Shown here piece after piece: positions 31,794-32,092 of a stretch of DNA of 32,092 bases (its first letter is position 1; each line of letters begins with the position of its first letter). This stretch comes from Halobacteriales archaeon QH_2_65_14. GTDB lineage: Archaea > Halobacteriota > Halobacteria > Halobacteriales > Haloarculaceae. The position numbers and the translations under genes were made by a program. The notes below the pieces were generated by a model, which saw nothing but the letters and a program-made list of their open reading frames with translations, did no database searches and was not told the DNA's origin. The stretch spans positions 1 to 32,092 of the forward strand of contig PXQO01000029.1 in assembly GCA_003021285.1 (NCBI GenBank), written 5' to 3'.

Positions 31794-32092
31794 TCAGTCC
31801 GTCGACGGGTCGGCGTGTTCCTCGATGTACGCACACAGTTGGTCGCCGCTCGTCTCGACGCCCTGCCGGCGGAAGAAGTTCGCGACGTTCTCGCAGTCCC
31901 GGTCGAGGAAGTCGTCGCTGTTGGGGTGGTGGACCGTCACCGCCTGGCCGATGTCGATGACGTACAGCTGTGAGTCCTGGACGACGATGTTGAACTCCGA
32001 GAGGTCGCCGTGGACGATGCCGGCGTCGTAGAGGCGGGTCATGTACTCGCGGACGACCTCGTATGCGGTCTGGGGGTTCTCGACGTGCACCT
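31794..32092 (-). CDS. rio1: RIO1-type serine/threonine protein kinase, C-terminal part (5' end outside window)
   Basis: The minus-strand frame is open to the window edge and reads VHVENPQTAYEVVREYMTRLYDAGIVHGDLSEFNIVVQDSQLYVIDIGQAVTVHHPNSDDFLDRDCENVANFFRRQGVETSGDQ. The catalytic loop HGDLSEFNI and the metal-binding loop VIDIGQAV are diagnostic of RIO kinases, and DRDCENVANFFRRQGV is typical of archaeal RIO1. Archaeal RIO1 is a kinase/ATPase linked to small-subunit ribosome maturation. The ATG at 32090 is internal; the N-terminal lobe lies beyond the window. The stop at 31794 follows a short acidic tail EEHADPSTD. Confidence 0.93.
   Translation of the reverse strand, partial: VHVENPQTAYEVVREYMTRLYDAGIVHGDLSEFNIVVQDSQLYVIDIGQAVTVHHPNSDDFLDRDCENVANFFRRQGVETSGDQLCAYIEEHADPSTD

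Overview
The window is a stretch of haloarchaeal chromosome. It is GC-rich, its proteins are strongly acidic (D/E-rich), many genes look leaderless with a TATA-like box about 25-30 bases before the start codon, and it carries archaeal signature genes: ribosomal protein L40e, type II phosphorylating GAPDH, the archaeal (type II) 3-dehydroquinate synthase, a RIO1 kinase and a Ski2/Hel308-like helicase. A member of the Haloarculaceae or a relative is plausible, but the sequence alone does not fix the genus. Most of the region is core metabolism and housekeeping, dotted with toxin-antitoxin genes and haloarchaeal-type intergenic repeats.

Layout. 1-3972 (+): the end of a branched-chain-amino-acid-type ABC transporter (LivM partial, LivG, LivF), a VOC protein and a phenylacetate-CoA-ligase-like enzyme, followed convergently by a PaaI-type hotdog thioesterase; together they suggest uptake and CoA activation of an organic, perhaps aromatic, acid. 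4468-5583: a small inverted-repeat element and a disrupted enolase-superfamily gene. 5712-9359: L40e (absent from the ORF track), a metallo-beta-lactamase-fold hydrolase, and the first two archaeal shikimate-pathway enzymes around a membrane/zinc-ribbon protein, plus a tiny ribbon-helix-helix protein. 9696-10735: a broken membrane-anchored HTH regulator. 10765-15694 (all -): SDR oxidoreductase, GAPDH, a ribbon-helix-helix-like/RelE-like single-chain fusion, O-methyltransferase, M20 peptidase. 15770-16162: repeat-rich gap. 16245-17692 (+): NSUN-type RNA methyltransferase and partner. 17718-24593 (-): an antitoxin with a gutted toxin, a broken BtuF-like gene, a NucS-like/zinc-finger protein, a small membrane protein, the helicase and a broken MATE transporter. 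24737-30980 (+): lipoyl synthase followed by the whole pyruvate/2-oxoacid dehydrogenase operon (E1alpha, E1beta, E2, E3), with E2 frameshifted. 31021-31622: a VapBC pair with a palindrome against its start codon; then a gene remnant and the 3' part of a RIO1 kinase on the minus strand.

The most striking property is the number of genes that switch reading frame at one point while apparently missing a short internal segment: the enolase-like gene, btuF-like gene, MATE, E2 (pdhC-like) and a ParE/RelE toxin, plus an HTH gene with a stop and a frameshift and an NSUN gene that seems to lack a short in-frame piece. This is either unusually intense small-deletion decay or a systematic assembly problem, and it should be resolved before any of these is called a pseudogene. 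Other points of interest are two intergenic elements ending in nearly the same 16-base inverted arms, two perfect hairpins inside an apparent insertion in GAPDH, and the fused antitoxin-toxin-like protein. I found no CRISPR array, tRNA, rRNA, transposase, or clear multi-gene defence island.
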